64,000 nt of DNA from Galbula dea (taxonomy: Eukaryota; Chordata; Aves; Piciformes; Galbulidae). The notes under the pieces are model-generated. The model saw nothing but the letters and a program-made list of their open reading frames with translations. It was not told the origin of the DNA and ran no database searches. Made by a program: the position numbers and the translations under genes. Within the stretch, counting starts at the first letter, position 1; the number at the start of each line of letters is the position of its first letter. Of the stretch, positions 13,025 through 25,380 are shown one piece after another. The DNA lies in the NCBI GenBank assembly GCA_013399015.1, contig VWZX01008168.1:62001-126000 (forward strand). The letters are read 5' to 3'.

Positions 13025-13683
13025 TGTGGAAAACAAGTTCACCATGAGGCAGAAATGTGCTCCTGTGGCCAAGAAGGCCAATGGTCTCCTGGGGTGCATG
13101 AAGTGTGGCCAGCAGGTCCAGGGAGGTTCTCCTCCCCCTCTCCTCTGCCCTACTCAGGCCACAGCTGGAGTCCTGGCTCCAGGTCTGAGCTCCTCAGTTC
13201 CAGAGAGCCAAGGAACTACTGGAGAGAGTCCAGTGGATGCTAGGAAGATGCTGAGGGCACTGGAGCAGCTCTGGCAGGAGGAAAGGCTGAGAGCCCTGGG
13301 GTTGCTGAGCCTGGAGAAGAGCAGCCCCACAGGGGAGCTGCTCAATGCTGAGCAAGAGCTGCAGGCTGGGGGCAAGAGGCTGGGGCCAGACTCTGCTCAG
13401 TGGTGGCCAGGGCCAGGCCAAAGGGCACTGGGCACCAAGTGGAAGCCAGGAGGTTGCAGCTGAGCAGGAGGAGAAGCTTGTTTGGTGTGAGGGTGTTGGA
13501 GCCCTGGCCCAGGCTTTGCAGAGAGGCTGTGGAGTCTCCTTGTGTGGAGAGCTTGCCAAGGCAGCTGGAGGTGACCCTGGGCAAGCTGCTGGGGGTGACC
13601 CTGCTGGAGCAGGGGGATTGGACAAGATGTTCTCATATATCCCTTCCAATTCCCATCATGCTGGGATTCTGGGATTCTGTGAG
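13025..13683 (+). mobile_element. CR1 3' region, about 660 bp, arm of an inverted pair
   Basis: Runs from aatgtgctcctgtggccaag to the terminal tgggattctgggattctgtg. Open frames on both strands within it are 3' UTR shadows. Confidence 0.93.
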
Positions 13684-14034
13684 CCTGTAAGGAGCAAACC
13701 TAGAGAATAAAACCTCACCAGAGACTGGCCTGAGAATGCAGATAGCAACAGCAGGGTAAGATGAAGCTCATCTTGCCTAAATCCCTTACGCAAGCTGTGA
13801 CTGTGCTGTGGGAGGATTAGTCAGAGATGCTTCCAGGTGACAGATCCTCAAAAGATTTGGGCACCCTGGCAGGTCTGATGATGCATTAGAGCCTTGGAAC
13901 CAGAAGCATCTGTATTTGTTAGAACTCTATAGCACCTCTTACTGACTAATGTGTATTATGATCCCCAGTTCCTTCATGCAGATCCTGGGAAGCAGGGAGG
14001 AGTCACCCCTGGGGTGGAAGTGTTGATCTGGGTG

Positions 14035-14270
14035 GAAGTGCTGCTGGAGCATGGCCACAGAAAGGCAACAAAGCTGGTGAAAGGTCCAGAGCAGAAGTGT
14101 TACTAAGAGTGGGTGAGGGAACTGGGCTTGGTTAGCCTGAAGAGGAGGCTCAGGGGAGACCTTCTCACTCTTTACATCTACCTGAAAGGAGGTCATCATC
14201 AGGTGGAGCTCAAACTCTTCTCCCAGGACAAGAGGAAATGTCTCTCCCAACCTAAATGATTCCATGACTC
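14035..14270 (+). mobile_element. CR1 fragment, degraded
   Basis: gcttggttagcctgaagagg and gaggctcaggggagaccttc; the end is eroded. Confidence 0.8.
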
Positions 14271-14879
14271 TGTGTTACTTTAACCATTTCATCCCTCAGA
14301 ATTCCAGCAGCTGAGGAACAGAGGGAGAGACACTCCTCTCAATGACACACTACCAGTGCTATAAACTGAGAGCTGCAATTCCTCCAGGAATGCCCATTTT
14401 TAGGTCCATGCTGTTTCCTTTGCCACTCCCAAGCTTCTGAAGAACATTCCCTGCTAAAATAAGTGAAACCTCTACCTCCAGCACTAAAATAGAAACCACG
14501 TAGAACATAGCCAAGGATGCAAGTGCTAAAAGGATCAGAGGAGTGATGAATAAACCTGCTTGCAAATGTGATTTCATCCTTCATTTGTGCTTATTCCCTA
14601 CCTATAAAAATAACTTCAGGCTGAGCAGGACATCTTCTGTTAAGTAACTGTGATTCTATTCCCACTGGAGCTTGGAACATGGACAGAAACAGGGCTCAGG
14701 CAAGCAGTGCTTTTGAGACTCTTGGACCAGAACCTTGTAGAGGAGGCAAAATCTCAAGGGAAAAGTAGACCTGATGAAGTAAATGCCAAGGATGAGCTGT
14801 GGCAGGGTTATCATGTGGTATGTTGGACCCTTAGTATGTCTCCAGTTGGCTGGTGTAGTGCTGGAGGTGCTGCAAAGGA

Positions 14880-15002
14880 TTGTGGAAGGATGTGGAGGAT
14901 CTAGGAAGATGTTTCATATCTTTCTCAGTGATCTGGGTGAGGACATTGGAGGAACCCTCAGTAAGTTCCCAGATGACACCAAGTTGGGTGGAAGTTCAGT
15001 AG
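14880..15002 (+). mobile_element. CR1 coding-region fragment (reverse-transcriptase 3' part)
   Basis: atctttctcagtgatctggg, ctcagtaagttcccagatga and caccaagttgggtgga are typical of the end of CR1 ORF2. It is one of only a few pieces here from inside the coding region. Confidence 0.75.
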
Positions 15003-16182
15003 TAGGAAACTTTCTTCACCAATGAGCAAGGAGAAGGACAGAGCCATCAGCAAGACCTTTGTTTTCCCCATACTCTGCCTGAAGTTTGTCCTCTGGTATT
15101 CAGCAAGGTGGCACCTGAGGACCTGGCAAGCATTCATGAATCTCCTCACATCCCTTGGTTGTATTTACTGTGCCTGACTTCTTCAATACAACCCAGGCCA
15201 TGAGAATGGAGGAAGAATTCCCAGACCCATTTGTAACTGTGGCACAGCCACTTCTGATCTCCTCAGTCCTCTTGGGCACAGTTAGAGGCAGGAAAAGTGT
15301 CAGAAAAGCAAAGCTAGGTAAACTATTCCTTGTGATCAAAGCTTTCTGCAGGGTGCAGCAAGAAAGCCAGCAACCTTCCTGCTCTGTTCTTCTCACCTTG
15401 CAAATCAAGACCTGCAAATCAAGAATCCCAAGGAAAACAGGGCATGAGGAGAAGGCTGGGGGATGGCAAGAAGGCCTCCTTATGTAAGGTGGAATTTCCC
15501 ACTTGCTTCCTGTTAAATAGGCTGAGTTGTTTCCCATCTGGTTGACACTTCAGTGTGGGATGGTTTCAGCTGCATAAGCCAACCACAGCTCAGTCTCTGG
15601 CTCACCCTGATAGTGAGGACATCTGCAGACAGCAGAAGAGGGTGATTCTCAGAAGCTGAAGCAAGCCCATGGGTGCTTCTTCACCTCAGCTCTTATCCTG
15701 GGACAACCCTAAGTAGGATCTTTGTCTCTCACCCCAGCTTCTCAACCTTCTCCACCCTTCATCTTTCCCTTACCTTGTCATCTCCTTGTGACCCCTCCTC
15801 ACTCTGGCTGTTCCCAGGAGTGTTACTCCACACTGTGAAGGTGCTGCCAGCCCATCCCCACCATGAGCACCAGATACATCACCTTGTCCCTACATGAGCC
15901 TTGGTAACCTTCCAAGAGCCATGTCCTTGCTTTTCAGGTCCAAGTGTTGAGGGAAGGACCAGCTCTCTCTCCATGAGGAGTCACAACACAACTGGACTTG
16001 ATTTTAACTGGGATATTAAGTCCTGCTTTCAACCAAGGGATACAGAGGAGCCCTTTCAGCTTTGAAGACAAGTGATGCTTTTGCTTTTCCAAGGGAATTT
16101 AGAAAAAATAAATCACTTTTCATATCTTGGGGTCAAATCAGAAAGATTCATTACAATTAAGCCTCATCCTGGCCAGCATGTA
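15003..16182. other. Intergenic, nothing recognised
   Basis: Overlapping short open frames on both strands near 15100..15540 show no domain or splice logic. Confidence 0.45.
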
Positions 16183-16627
16183 ACATAGAACTCTTGGGAG
16201 AGACCTTTAAGATCAAGTCCACCACTAAACCATGTGCCTCAGCACCATGTCTACACTGATTTTAAACCCCTCCAAGAATGATGGTTCCACCACAGCCCTG
16301 GGCAGCATTTCCAGGCCTTGACAATCCTTTTCATGAAGAAATTGTTCCTGATGTCCAACCTGAACCTCCCCTGCTGCAACTTGAGGCCATTTCCTCTTGT
16401 CCTATCACTTGTTCCTTGGGAGAAGAGCCCAACTCCCACCTGGCTCCAGCCTCCTTTCAGGTAAATGTAAAGAGAGCCAGAAGGTCTCCCCTGAGCCTCC
16501 TCTTCTCCAGGCTAACCAACCCCAGGTCCCAAAGCTGCTCCTCACAACACTTGTGCTCTAGACCCTTCCCCACCTTCCTTGCCCTTCTCTGGCCACACTC
16601 CAACACCTCCATGTCCTTCTTGGAATG
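16183..16627 (-). mobile_element. CR1 3' region
   Basis: cctgaacctcccctgctgca, ttcctcttgtcctatcactt and ctccaacacctccatgtcct. Confidence 0.9.
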
Positions 16628-17094
16628 AAGGACCCAAACCATTCAACATTACAGGATTAATATCATTCAATGCTATAGGAAACCTTCTTCTCAAGTATAG
16701 CATTTAACAATGGAAGAAAAAGTACATTTCAAGAGGAATAAATCATTATTGAAAAGAAAAAATATATTCATTTGAAGAAGGCAACTTTCCCTGAGCAGTT
16801 GGGGAAGATTTTGTTTTCCCCCTGAGAAGGAAAGACCTTTTCATGGTATTTCCATACAGCTGAAGGAGCCATTGTTGTTCTACTGTGTGTGCTTAGGACT
16901 TCCTTCAGAATGAAGTGGATTATAAATATCTGTACTGGTTGAAATCAGCATATAGGGCTCTGTGTCTCTGTTCCTTACCTCATATCCTAGAGAGAGCTGG
17001 AGGGCTGGTGGAATACATAGAATGGGCTGAGCTAAATGTCAGCACAAGAGTGGGCGAGTCTGGTGCTCTTCCAAACATTCTGACAGGCTAGACA

Positions 17095-17191
17095 ATTCCC
17101 AAACTTCACTAATGAATAAAGGGTGGAAAATTCCCAAACTTCACTAATGAATAAAGGGTGGAAAATTCCCAGACTTCACCAATGGATAAAG
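17095..17191. repeat. 35-bp tandem repeat, 2.8 copies
   Basis: Units begin at 17095, 17130 and 17165 (attcccaaacttcactaatg...). The first two are identical and the third has a few changes. Confidence 0.9.
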
Positions 17192-17587
17192 GCAAAGAGC
17201 TTCAAAGAGTATTTTCTCCTTTTAAGGGACTGCTGTTCCTGAAGGCTTGAAGGTTCTAGGAAGAATTGACAGTTCTTCTCCACTTCACTTCTGCCAGGGT
17301 TTGAGATGAAGTGGTCCTCATCCATCCTTTGGATGTGCCTTCTGGATATCTCCTGGTTGGTTCTCATGTCTGCTCTTGCCAAGAAACCTTTCTGCTGGAA
17401 TATTCCTCCTGAAGAAACCTGCCATTATTCCAGCTCTCTGGCAGGGTAACATCACTTCTTCCAACAGAGTTTGAAGGACCTCAAAAAGAGATCTAGCATA
17501 ACAGCAAGTCAGTCCAGGAATGACAATGCTTGGTCTTCAGTCTTCCCAATCCTTTGAGTTTCCATGCTGAAACCTTTCTTCAGTTGT

Positions 17588-17852
17588 GAGAGGCCAAGGG
17601 GCACTGGGCACCAAGTGGAAGCCAGGAGGTTGCAGCTGAGCAGGAGGAGAAGCTTGTTTGGTGTGAGGGTGTTGGAGCCCTGGCCCAGGCTTTGCAGAGA
17701 GGCTGTGGAGTCTCCTTGTGTGGAGAGATTGCCAAGGCAGCTGGAGGTGACCCTGGGCAAGCTGCTGGGGGTGCCCCTGCTGGAGCAAGGGGGTTGGACT
17801 AGATGATCTCCAGAGGTCTCTTCCAACCACCACCATTCTATGATTTCCTAGA
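17588..17852 (+). mobile_element. CR1 3' end
   Basis: ggcaccaagtggaagccagg through to caccattctatgattt. Confidence 0.92.
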
Positions 17853-18565
17853 CTTCTTCCTTCTGTAGGATAAGGTGGAGACTTTGTCCTCGTGTTTCTC
17901 AGCCTTCTCTAAGCCACAGAGACTTTATCAAGAGAAAGGGACATTTTTTGGCATAAGTCATGGCAGATGAGGGAGCTATGGGAGCTGTGGCTGCAGCTCA
18001 ACCAGCATTTCCACCAAGAGACATCACTTCCTGCTGCTCTTGGCAGCCCTGAGATCAGACTCTGCTGTGGCAGTCAGGAGAAAGCAGAAAGAAAAGGTCA
18101 AGGAGGCTAATTTGTAATTAAAGGGATGTAATTAAAAGGATGAGTCATTCCACAAGTGAGCTGTGAACCTTAGCTCCTCTCTTATCTAAGTGCACACACT
18201 CCTGGCTGCTAGCAGCAGAAGGCTGGAGACCTCCTTCATTTGAATGTTAAACATCTGGCTGGGGCTTCATCTTCTTCTTCTGGGGTCAAAACCAGACTCT
18301 GTAGACTTCAGAGCCAACAAAGAGACCTCACAGACCAGGGCCAGGGATACTCTGCCTGTGGAACAATCACTTGTTCCAGTGATTGGAAGACTACCTGCAG
18401 GATAGACCATCAGGAGGAGACTATCTGCAGCTGGTGCTAGAAGGAAGATTGAATCCTGCAACACAGATGATGGATTTCTTCTCTTTGTCTAATGTCACCC
18501 TCTTAAAGCTCACTCAAAATGCCCAAGCTACCTGTATGTTACCCCTCATTGTCTGTGTTGTCACA

Positions 18566-18620
18566 GAATCTTTCAGGTTGGGAGAGATCTCTTAAGATCA
18601 TCAAGTCCAACCATCCTAGG
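18566..18620 (-). mobile_element. CR1 3' scrap
   Basis: aagatcatcaagtccaacca; about 55 bp. Confidence 0.7.
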
Positions 18621-18804
18621 GCCCATGAAGAGAAATGATGAGCAAAGCCACTTTTGATGTGCTTGACCAAGTTCTCCAGAGCTAATATCATCCAACAGAT
18701 ATTTTATATGTTGGGGTTTGGTTGTATTTTGGCTGGTTCATCTAATTAGAAAGCAAAGAGATATCTCCACCCCTGGCAATATACAGACAAGCCTACATAG
18801 AAAC

Positions 18805-18828
18805 ATATATATATATATATATATATAT
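18805..18828. repeat. (AT)12 microsatellite
   Basis: Twelve AT units followed by an interrupted gtatatgta segment. Confidence 0.95.
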
Positions 18829-19211
18829 GTATATGTACACAACAGCAAGCAGCTCTCATTTCTAATTAGCTCCTGGGTTCTCCTGGCTGTGCTCCATGTT
18901 GATCTGACAGATGGTGAGAAGCCACTCTCCTCTCTCCTCTCTATTAATGCCCTAACCACGAGCAAATGCTTCTCTGCTGAGCTGCCTGCAGGCCACAGCC
19001 AGTTCTTCTCCTCTATTTTTCATTGCATCATCAATATCTGAATTTTAGCTCATTAATGCCCAGGTTGTGGAAAGTCTCCAGTGCAATTAAGCCTTTGACT
19101 GGCAGCAGATTGCTCTGTAAAAGCTAAATCAGGACTGGCTTGTGATGAAAGCTTTGAAGAGTGGTGAGGAAGGAGAGCTGCAAAGTCCCCTCTGAGGTTA
19201 CCAACATCTCC

Positions 19212-19340
19212 ATAGAACCATAGGGGTTAGAAGGGACCTCTGGAGATCATCTAGTCCAACCCCCCTGTCAGAACAGGCTCACCTAGAGGAGCTTGCACAG
19301 GATCATGTCCAGGTGGGGTTGGAATGCCTCTGGGCAGTTG
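19212..19340 (-). mobile_element. CR1 3' end, short
   Basis: ctggagatcatctagtccaa and gatcatgtccaggtggggtt. Confidence 0.88.
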
Positions 19341-19454
19341 ATCATCTGAAGATCAAAGCTAATAAGGAACACTTTTCTCTTCTATGCTTTTGACAAGAAT
19401 GTTCCTCAGTTTCCCTCAACTTGTTTCCTACCTTTTACACTGGAGAACATCTCC

Positions 19455-19660
19455 TGGAGATTGAGGGTGGTGGAGCAGTGGACCAAGCTGTCCAGAGAGG
19501 CTGTGGAGTCTCTTCCTCTGGAGAGATTCCAAACCTACCTGGACATGATCCTTGGCAACCTGTTGTAGATGACCCTGACTTAGCAAGGGGGTTGAAATAG
19601 ATGATGTCCAGAGGTCCTCTCCAACCCCAACCATGCTGGGGTTCTGTGATTCTGTGAGAT
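19455..19660 (+). mobile_element. CR1 3' end
   Basis: ccagagaggctgtggagtct to ggggttctgtgattctgtga. Confidence 0.9.
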
Positions 19661-19885
19661 GGAGCCTGGCCCAGGAGACCTCTGAATGGGCTTTGGAGGA
19701 GGACACATGTTCCCACAGGAAGCCAAGGGTTCTGCACTTTTCCATGCACTGTGTTCAATGACCCTGACATGGTTGTATGGGAGAAGGATCAAAGAAAGGA
19801 AAAAAAACCCCAAACCTAGGAACACAATAGATTTGCCAGAGGACAATAGATAAACCAATCTATAAAATATAAAGGAGATAAAATA

Positions 19886-20034
19886 TGCCCAGGGCAGTGG
19901 TGGAGTCAATGCCCCTGGAGCTGTTCCAAAGCCATCTAGATGTGGTACTGAGGGCCATGGTGGTGAGAGGTTGATGGTTGGACTTGATGACCTTCAAGGT
20001 CTCTTCCAACCTCCATGAATCAGTGATTCTGTAA
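19886..20034 (+). mobile_element. CR1 3' end
   Basis: tgcccagggcagtggtggag to gaatcagtgattctgt. Confidence 0.88.
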
Positions 20035-20544
20035 ATGAAGTCTCTGAAACCAAGCCCCATTCTTCTACCCCTTACTCAAAACAACACCTGGGGTTTATTT
20101 CTTCTTTCCTTTTCTCCTACACAGAAGAGGGAAAGGAAAAAAACTAAAACCTCCAGAAGGCTTCATGATAAATTACATGGAGTTAGAGCAGGCAAAGTAT
20201 TTACAGGTTGTGGTTAATGGAAATGTTTATCAAAGAGACTGTAATTACCAGGCTGTTGGTGTGCCTGAAAACAGAGTTATTTAAAAGGAAAAAAAATAAA
20301 TAAAGGTGGGGGAAAAAAAGCCACAGGAGGAACTGAAAGAGAAAAATCCCAGGGATAGATCTCAAGCAAAGTGGCTTTCAATCCAAAGGGGTGTCTCAGC
20401 TTGCTTCACATGGAGCAACAAGCTTGTTGTGGTAGAACAATATGACCAAGGAAAGCAATACAAATATAAATAAGTGTATTAGTAGGAAAAAATTACAGTA
20501 ATAGAAGATCTGGGAGTGTGGAGGAAGTTTCTGTCATGTTTATT

Positions 20545-20868
20545 GCTGGGGGGCATGAAGAAGAATGTGGCCAGCAGGTCCAGGGAGGTTTTCCTCCCCC
20601 TCTACTCTGCCCTACTCAGGCCATAGCTGGAGTCCTGGCTCCAGGTCTGAGCTCCTCAGTTCCAGAGAGCCAAGGAACTGCTGGAGAGAGTCCAGTGGAG
20701 GCTAGGAAGATGCTGAGGGCACTGCAGCAGCTCTGGCAGAAGGAAAGGCTGAGAGCCCTGGGGCTGCTGAGCCTGGAGAAGAGCAGCCCCAGAGGGCAGC
20801 TGCTCAATGCTGAGCAAGAGCTGAAGGCTGGGGGCAAGAGGCTGGGGCCAGACTCTGCCAGAAGATGA
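20545..20868 (+). mobile_element. CR1 mid-UTR fragment
   Basis: Same subfamily as 13025..13683 (gccagcaggtccagggaggt), stopping abruptly at gactctgcca. Confidence 0.9.
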
Positions 20869-20869
20869 A

Positions 20870-20990
20870 GCTGTTGGAGCTGGTCCAGAGAGAAGTAAAA
20901 ACAGGCAGCAGTGGTCTAGAAAATGTGGCCAGAGAGGAAAAAGTGCTGAGGTTATTTGGTCTCAGAAGCAGTCAATGGGAGGTTGAAGAT
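20870..20990 (+). mobile_element. CR1-like scrap, degraded
   Basis: ttggagctggtccagagaga resembles CR1 before the leader of the 3' UTR; the remainder is too worn to be sure. Confidence 0.45.
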
Positions 20991-21116
20991 AGGCAAAGGT
21001 TTTGTAGAGGATGTCTTAGCTCCTAGAAAACTGACAAAAGGCTGGGAAATGAGTGGGAGAAAGACAAGTCTTCCATAAAAAGTGACATGGTCTGGATGTC
21101 ACTTCCTGCTCATGAA

Positions 21117-21600
21117 ATCATAGAGTCATTCTGGTTGGAAAAGACCTTGAAGATCATCCAGTCCAACTGGTAACCCAACACAGGCAAGTGTTCATGAAAC
21201 CATGTCCCTCAGCACCACAGCTCCATGTCTTCTGAGTCATTCCAGGGGTGGTGACACCACCACTGCCCTGGGAAGCCTCTTCCAGGGTTTGACAACCCTT
21301 TTGGGGAAGAAATTCTTCCTAATACCCAATCTAAACCTCCCCTGGTGCAACTTAAGGCTTTTTACTCTCTTCCTATCATTTGCTCCCTGGGAGAAGAGAC
21401 CAACCCCAACCTGGCTCCAACCTCTTTGCAAGGAGTTGGAGAGAGTGAGAAAGTCTCTCCTGAACCTCTTCAACCCCAGCTCCCTCAGCTACTCTTCTCA
21501 AGAGCTGTGCTCTAGACCCTTCTTTGTCCTTCTTTGGATGTGATCCAGCAGCTCTATGTCCTTCTTGGATTGAGGGATCCAAAACTAGACCCCAGTTTTG
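21117..21600 (-). mobile_element. CR1 3' region
   Basis: aatcatagagtcattctggt at the terminus; extends to the gcagctctatgtccttcttg segment. Confidence 0.9.
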
Positions 21601-21673
21601 GCCCATAGGCCATCATGAAGCCACAAAGCCACAGGTAGCTAATACTAAAAGGATACTGTGAAAGGAAACCGTA

Positions 21674-21748
21674 TTTTCCTGGGGTTTTGGTTTGGTTTGG
21701 TTTGGTTTTGGGGAGATTTTTGGTGGGTTTTGGGTTTTGGTTTTTATG
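21674..21748. repeat. Short (GGTTT)n tract
   Basis: Runs of ggttt and ggttttggg over about 75 bp, about 500 bp before the large array of the same motif. Confidence 0.75.
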
Positions 21749-22260
21749 ATCTTTCCCTGTGCAACCACTCAGGGTCAAAGTCAGAGGTGGCACATGAGCC
21801 AGATGGATGCTTTGGTCTCACCAGGAGCAACTGTCTCCCCTTTTCCTGAGCAGCAGAAGCCCCACAACTTCCCTAGGTAGTTCTCTCTGATAGATAATCA
21901 GTCTTACTGCTAAATATAGCCATTGCTTATTCATGCTAAAATCATTCCTGTAATTAATAGAAAATTAATTCAAGCCAAGCTGCTATGCCCCTGAGACTGC
22001 ATGACCTTGATTTGTGCAGTGGAGAAGAATTAGCCAAGGTCCACCCAATGTGAACCATCCAAATGGGAGAAACAGATTGTCCCTGAAATCCTGACTCCTT
22101 TTTTCCTTCTACACCAGGTTTCTGGACCACAAGGGAGGAACTGCACCAATTACCTCTCCTACTACCTCGTTCTCTATTCCTTGGCCTACAATGATTTGTT
22201 TGCATCCTTGATATCTTCTTGAAATCCTTGACATTGGCTTTGTTGGTTTCATCCCTTCTC

Positions 22261-22743
22261 TGTTCTTCTTTGGTTTGCTTTGGTTTGATTTGGTTAGGTT
22301 TGGTTTGATTTGGTTTGCTTTGGTTTGATTTGGTTAGATTTGGTTTGGTTTGATTTGGTTTGGTTTCATTTACTTTGGTTTGGTTTGCTTTGGTTTGGTT
22401 TGATTTGATTTGGTTAGGTTTGGCTTGATTGGGTTTGGTTTGGTTTCATTTGATTTGGTTTGGTTTCATTAAGTTTGGTTTGGTTTGGTTTGATTTGGTT
22501 AGGTTTGGTTTGCTTTGGTTTGATTTGGTTTGGTTTGATTTCATTTGATTTGATTTGGTTTGCTTTGTTTTGCTTTGCTTTGTTTTGCTTTGGTTTGGTT
22601 TGCTTTGGTTTGGTTTGCTTTGGTTTGGTTTGCTTTGGTTAGGTTTGGTTAGGTTTGGTTAGGTTTGGTTAGGTTTGGTTTGGTTTGGTTTCATTTCATT
22701 TGATTTGATTTGGTTTGCTTTGCTTTGCTTTGGTTTGTTTTTT
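22261..22743. repeat. Degenerate (GGTTT)n array
   Basis: About 480 bp of GGTTT units with GCTTT, GATTT, TCATT and TAGGT variants. It has the same motif as the 7.7-8.2 kb array but in the opposite orientation. Local higher-order units occur, such as repeated ggttaggttt near 22635..22680. Confidence 0.9.
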
Positions 22744-22847
22744 CCCCATCTCTGGATGTTGTTCTTACAGCTCCAGAAGCCTTAGCCTGATCTGTGGAGA
22801 AAAACACTCTCTTTCTCACACTCTCTTTTTCAGTAACTTTATAGAGT

Positions 22848-23250
22848 TATAAAATCCTAGAATGACCTAGAAGCTCATCTAGTCCAACCTCCCTGCAGCC
22901 AGCAGGAACATCTTCAGCTAGATCAGGTTTCTCCAAGATCCATCCAACCTGGCCTTGAATGTTTCCAGGGATGAGGCATCCAAAACTTCTCTGGGCATCT
23001 TGTGCCAGTGTCTCACCACACTCAGTATAAACACTTTCTTCCTCAGGTGAAGTCTACATCTCCCTCTTGTAGTTTCAAACCATCACCTCTTGTCCTATCA
23101 CAATAGGACCTGCTCAAAAGTCTGTCCCCACCTTTCCTAAGGGTCCCTTTAAATACTAGAAGGCTTCAAGAAGGTCTCCTTGGAGGCTTCTCTTCTCTAG
23201 GCTGAACAACCCCAACTCTCTCAGCCTGTCCTTATAGAGGAGGTGTTCCA
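22848..23250 (-). mobile_element. CR1 3' region
   Basis: gctcatctagtccaacctcc and ggctgaacaaccccaactct. Confidence 0.9.
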
Positions 23251-24799
23251 AGCCCAAGGGTTCAAGCAGGAGGAACTCTCATCTTCTGCTGTCCTAAGCA
23301 CTGGAGCATTTGATAAAGCAGCCAGGAAAAAGGGAGTAAGGGGAAAAAAAAACCCCAAACAAAAATGTTTTCTAATGGCTCTATTTTTGTAAGAATTTGC
23401 CAATTCATCAAAACCAAATTGCTTCAGGAGTCTGCATCTCTCTGGCCCAATTAGTTTGTAATTAGTTAAGACAAAAAGGAACAGTTCTAAGAAGCAGGAT
23501 AAAGACAAATGCAATCTGAATTCCAGCATCTGTTGCTAGAGCATCTGTTCCAGCAGAAGGAAACATGACTTCAAAAGCCTGATCCTGTCTCTCTCACATC
23601 TTAATTGCATCTCCTAACCAGCAGAGTTTGACTTAGTCAAGGTTGAGCTTGTGCTTTCTACCTAGCTAGGATTGCAAAATCCATCCTGGCCTTCCACTGA
23701 CTTCATTATTTCTGCAGAACATTTCTTTGCCACCAAAAAGAAAATGGTGTTTTCCACATTTTCCAACCCAGAAATCACTTGGCCAACAACTTCACAACCC
23801 AGGCAGAAAACAGAGCAGATAAATATATTCCCATATCAAAAACCATGAGCTGGGCTTCTGTGCTGAAGTCTCTTCCCTGAGCTGTGCTAAAGTGAGGAGA
23901 GCTGTGCAAGCAGGAGTACTAGCCTCCAAATGAGGACAAGAAGGACCATGAGTATCCATACATTGAATGCACTCACTGCCAGGTGAGGAGCAAGTGTCCT
24001 CATTGGCCCTCTATAGGGTTGGATGTGCCTGGTCATCAGGTCTACCCATTTCTACCTGCAGCTGCTGGACTGGAAACTTGGGTTCTTCTCCATCAGTATT
24101 TTCTGGTTTCCTGTAAGGATCAGAACAATTAAATAGTTTTCCTAGTGGAAGGGAAAGGACATAGAGCAGGCAGTGTGCTTGAAAGTCCTGGTCCTGTTGT
24201 ATGACCTCAGGAGAATCATGTCCTCTGCCTATATTTCTACCTCCCTTTTGCTAAGTTGTCCCCAGGAAACCACAATGGTTTTTGAGGTATCTCCTCTGGT
24301 ATTTAGGGAGGATGACAAAGCATTTGGGGATGGCAAAGCAAGCAGAGAACTGCTCTGTGGTCAGAGCACAGGTTGCCCTCTTCACACTTCACCCCAACTC
24401 CAAAGCCTAGGTGGAGGAGAACGCACTCAGAGCTCCTTGCAAGCAACCATCAGATGTGTGAGGCTTCACCAGCAGAAGCTGGCAGAGCTCCCACTCTCTC
24501 CAGCCTTTTCCAATCCAAAGGGCTTAGCAATTAGCAAAATAACAAGAAAAGGGGAAAAAAATGTCAACTGCCTTGCTGATGCTCCGAAGTGGATGAGATT
24601 TTACACTAACAGTCTGGGCTGCTCCCACACACCGAGAGGTCTCTGCACCAGCAACGGAACAACAGCACCATCGCATGGGCATCTCCAACCCCTACAGCTC
24701 TCAGAACCTTGTCCAGCTGCTGTTTGCTCCCCAGGCAAGATCAGCTCCCTGGTGGCATTTGTTTGGGGGAATGCAAATCTGAAATCCCGAATGGAAACA
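23251..24799. other. Intergenic with an unexplained open frame
   Basis: From 24173 one + frame stays open for about 620 bp before running into a CR1. Its translation shows no recognisable domain, repeat or signal peptide; probably chance. Confidence 0.4.
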
Positions 24800-25178
24800 G
24801 CTGGAGCAAGGGCAAGGAAAGTGGGGAAGGGTCTAGAGCACAAGGCTTATGAGGAGCAGCTGAGGGAACGAGGGTTGTTTGGAGAAGAGGAGGCTCAGGG
24901 GAAACCTTCTCACTATCTGCAACTCCCTGAGAGGAGGCAGTGGTAAGGTGGAGCTTGGTCTCTTCTCCCAGGTAGCAAGGGATAAGACAAGAGGAAATGG
25001 TTCCAAGTTGCAGCAGGGGAGGTTCAGGTTGGATCTTAGGAAGAATTTCTTCCCCCTGAGGGTTCTCAGGCATTGGCCCAGGCTGCCCAGGGAGGTGGTG
25101 GAGTCACCATGCCTGGAAGTGTTCAGAAAACCTGTAGATGTGGTGCTTGGGGCCATGGTTTAATGGTGAGCATGGCAG
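24800..25178 (+). mobile_element. CR1 3' region
   Basis: gggcaaggaaagtggggaag through ggggccatggtttaatggtg. Confidence 0.9.
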
Positions 25179-25179
25179 T

Positions 25180-25380
25180 GTTAGGGTGCATAAAGGAGAG
25201 TGTGAGCAGCAGGTCAAAGGGGGTTCTCTTCCCCTTTACTATGCCCTAGTCAGGCCACAGCTGGGGTAGTGGGCTTCCCAGTTCAAGAAAGACAATGAAC
25301 TACTGGGGAGAGTCTAGCAAAGGGCTATAAAGATGCTGAGGGGACTGGAGCATCTCTGGGAGGAGGAAAAGCTGAGATAA
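25180..25380 (+). mobile_element. CR1 fragment adjoining the previous one
   Basis: gagcagcaggtcaaaggggg and tatgccctagtcaggccaca. This is upstream UTR lying after another copy's 3' end, so it is a separate insertion. Confidence 0.85.

Noticed and set aside
13026..13710. Several open frames of 80-150 codons on both strands
   Set aside because: They fall inside a CR1 3' UTR. The same frames recur at 11.0, 17.6 and 20.6 kb because the element recurs.
22261..22743. Interstitial telomere repeat
   Set aside because: The unit is GGTTT with variants, not TTAGGG; occasional GGTTAGG occurs only as a variant.
24173..24946. Longest open frame in the window (257 codons, + strand)
   Set aside because: Its last 50 or so codons are a CR1 fragment. 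The rest has no domain, signal peptide or splice context, and composition is ordinary.
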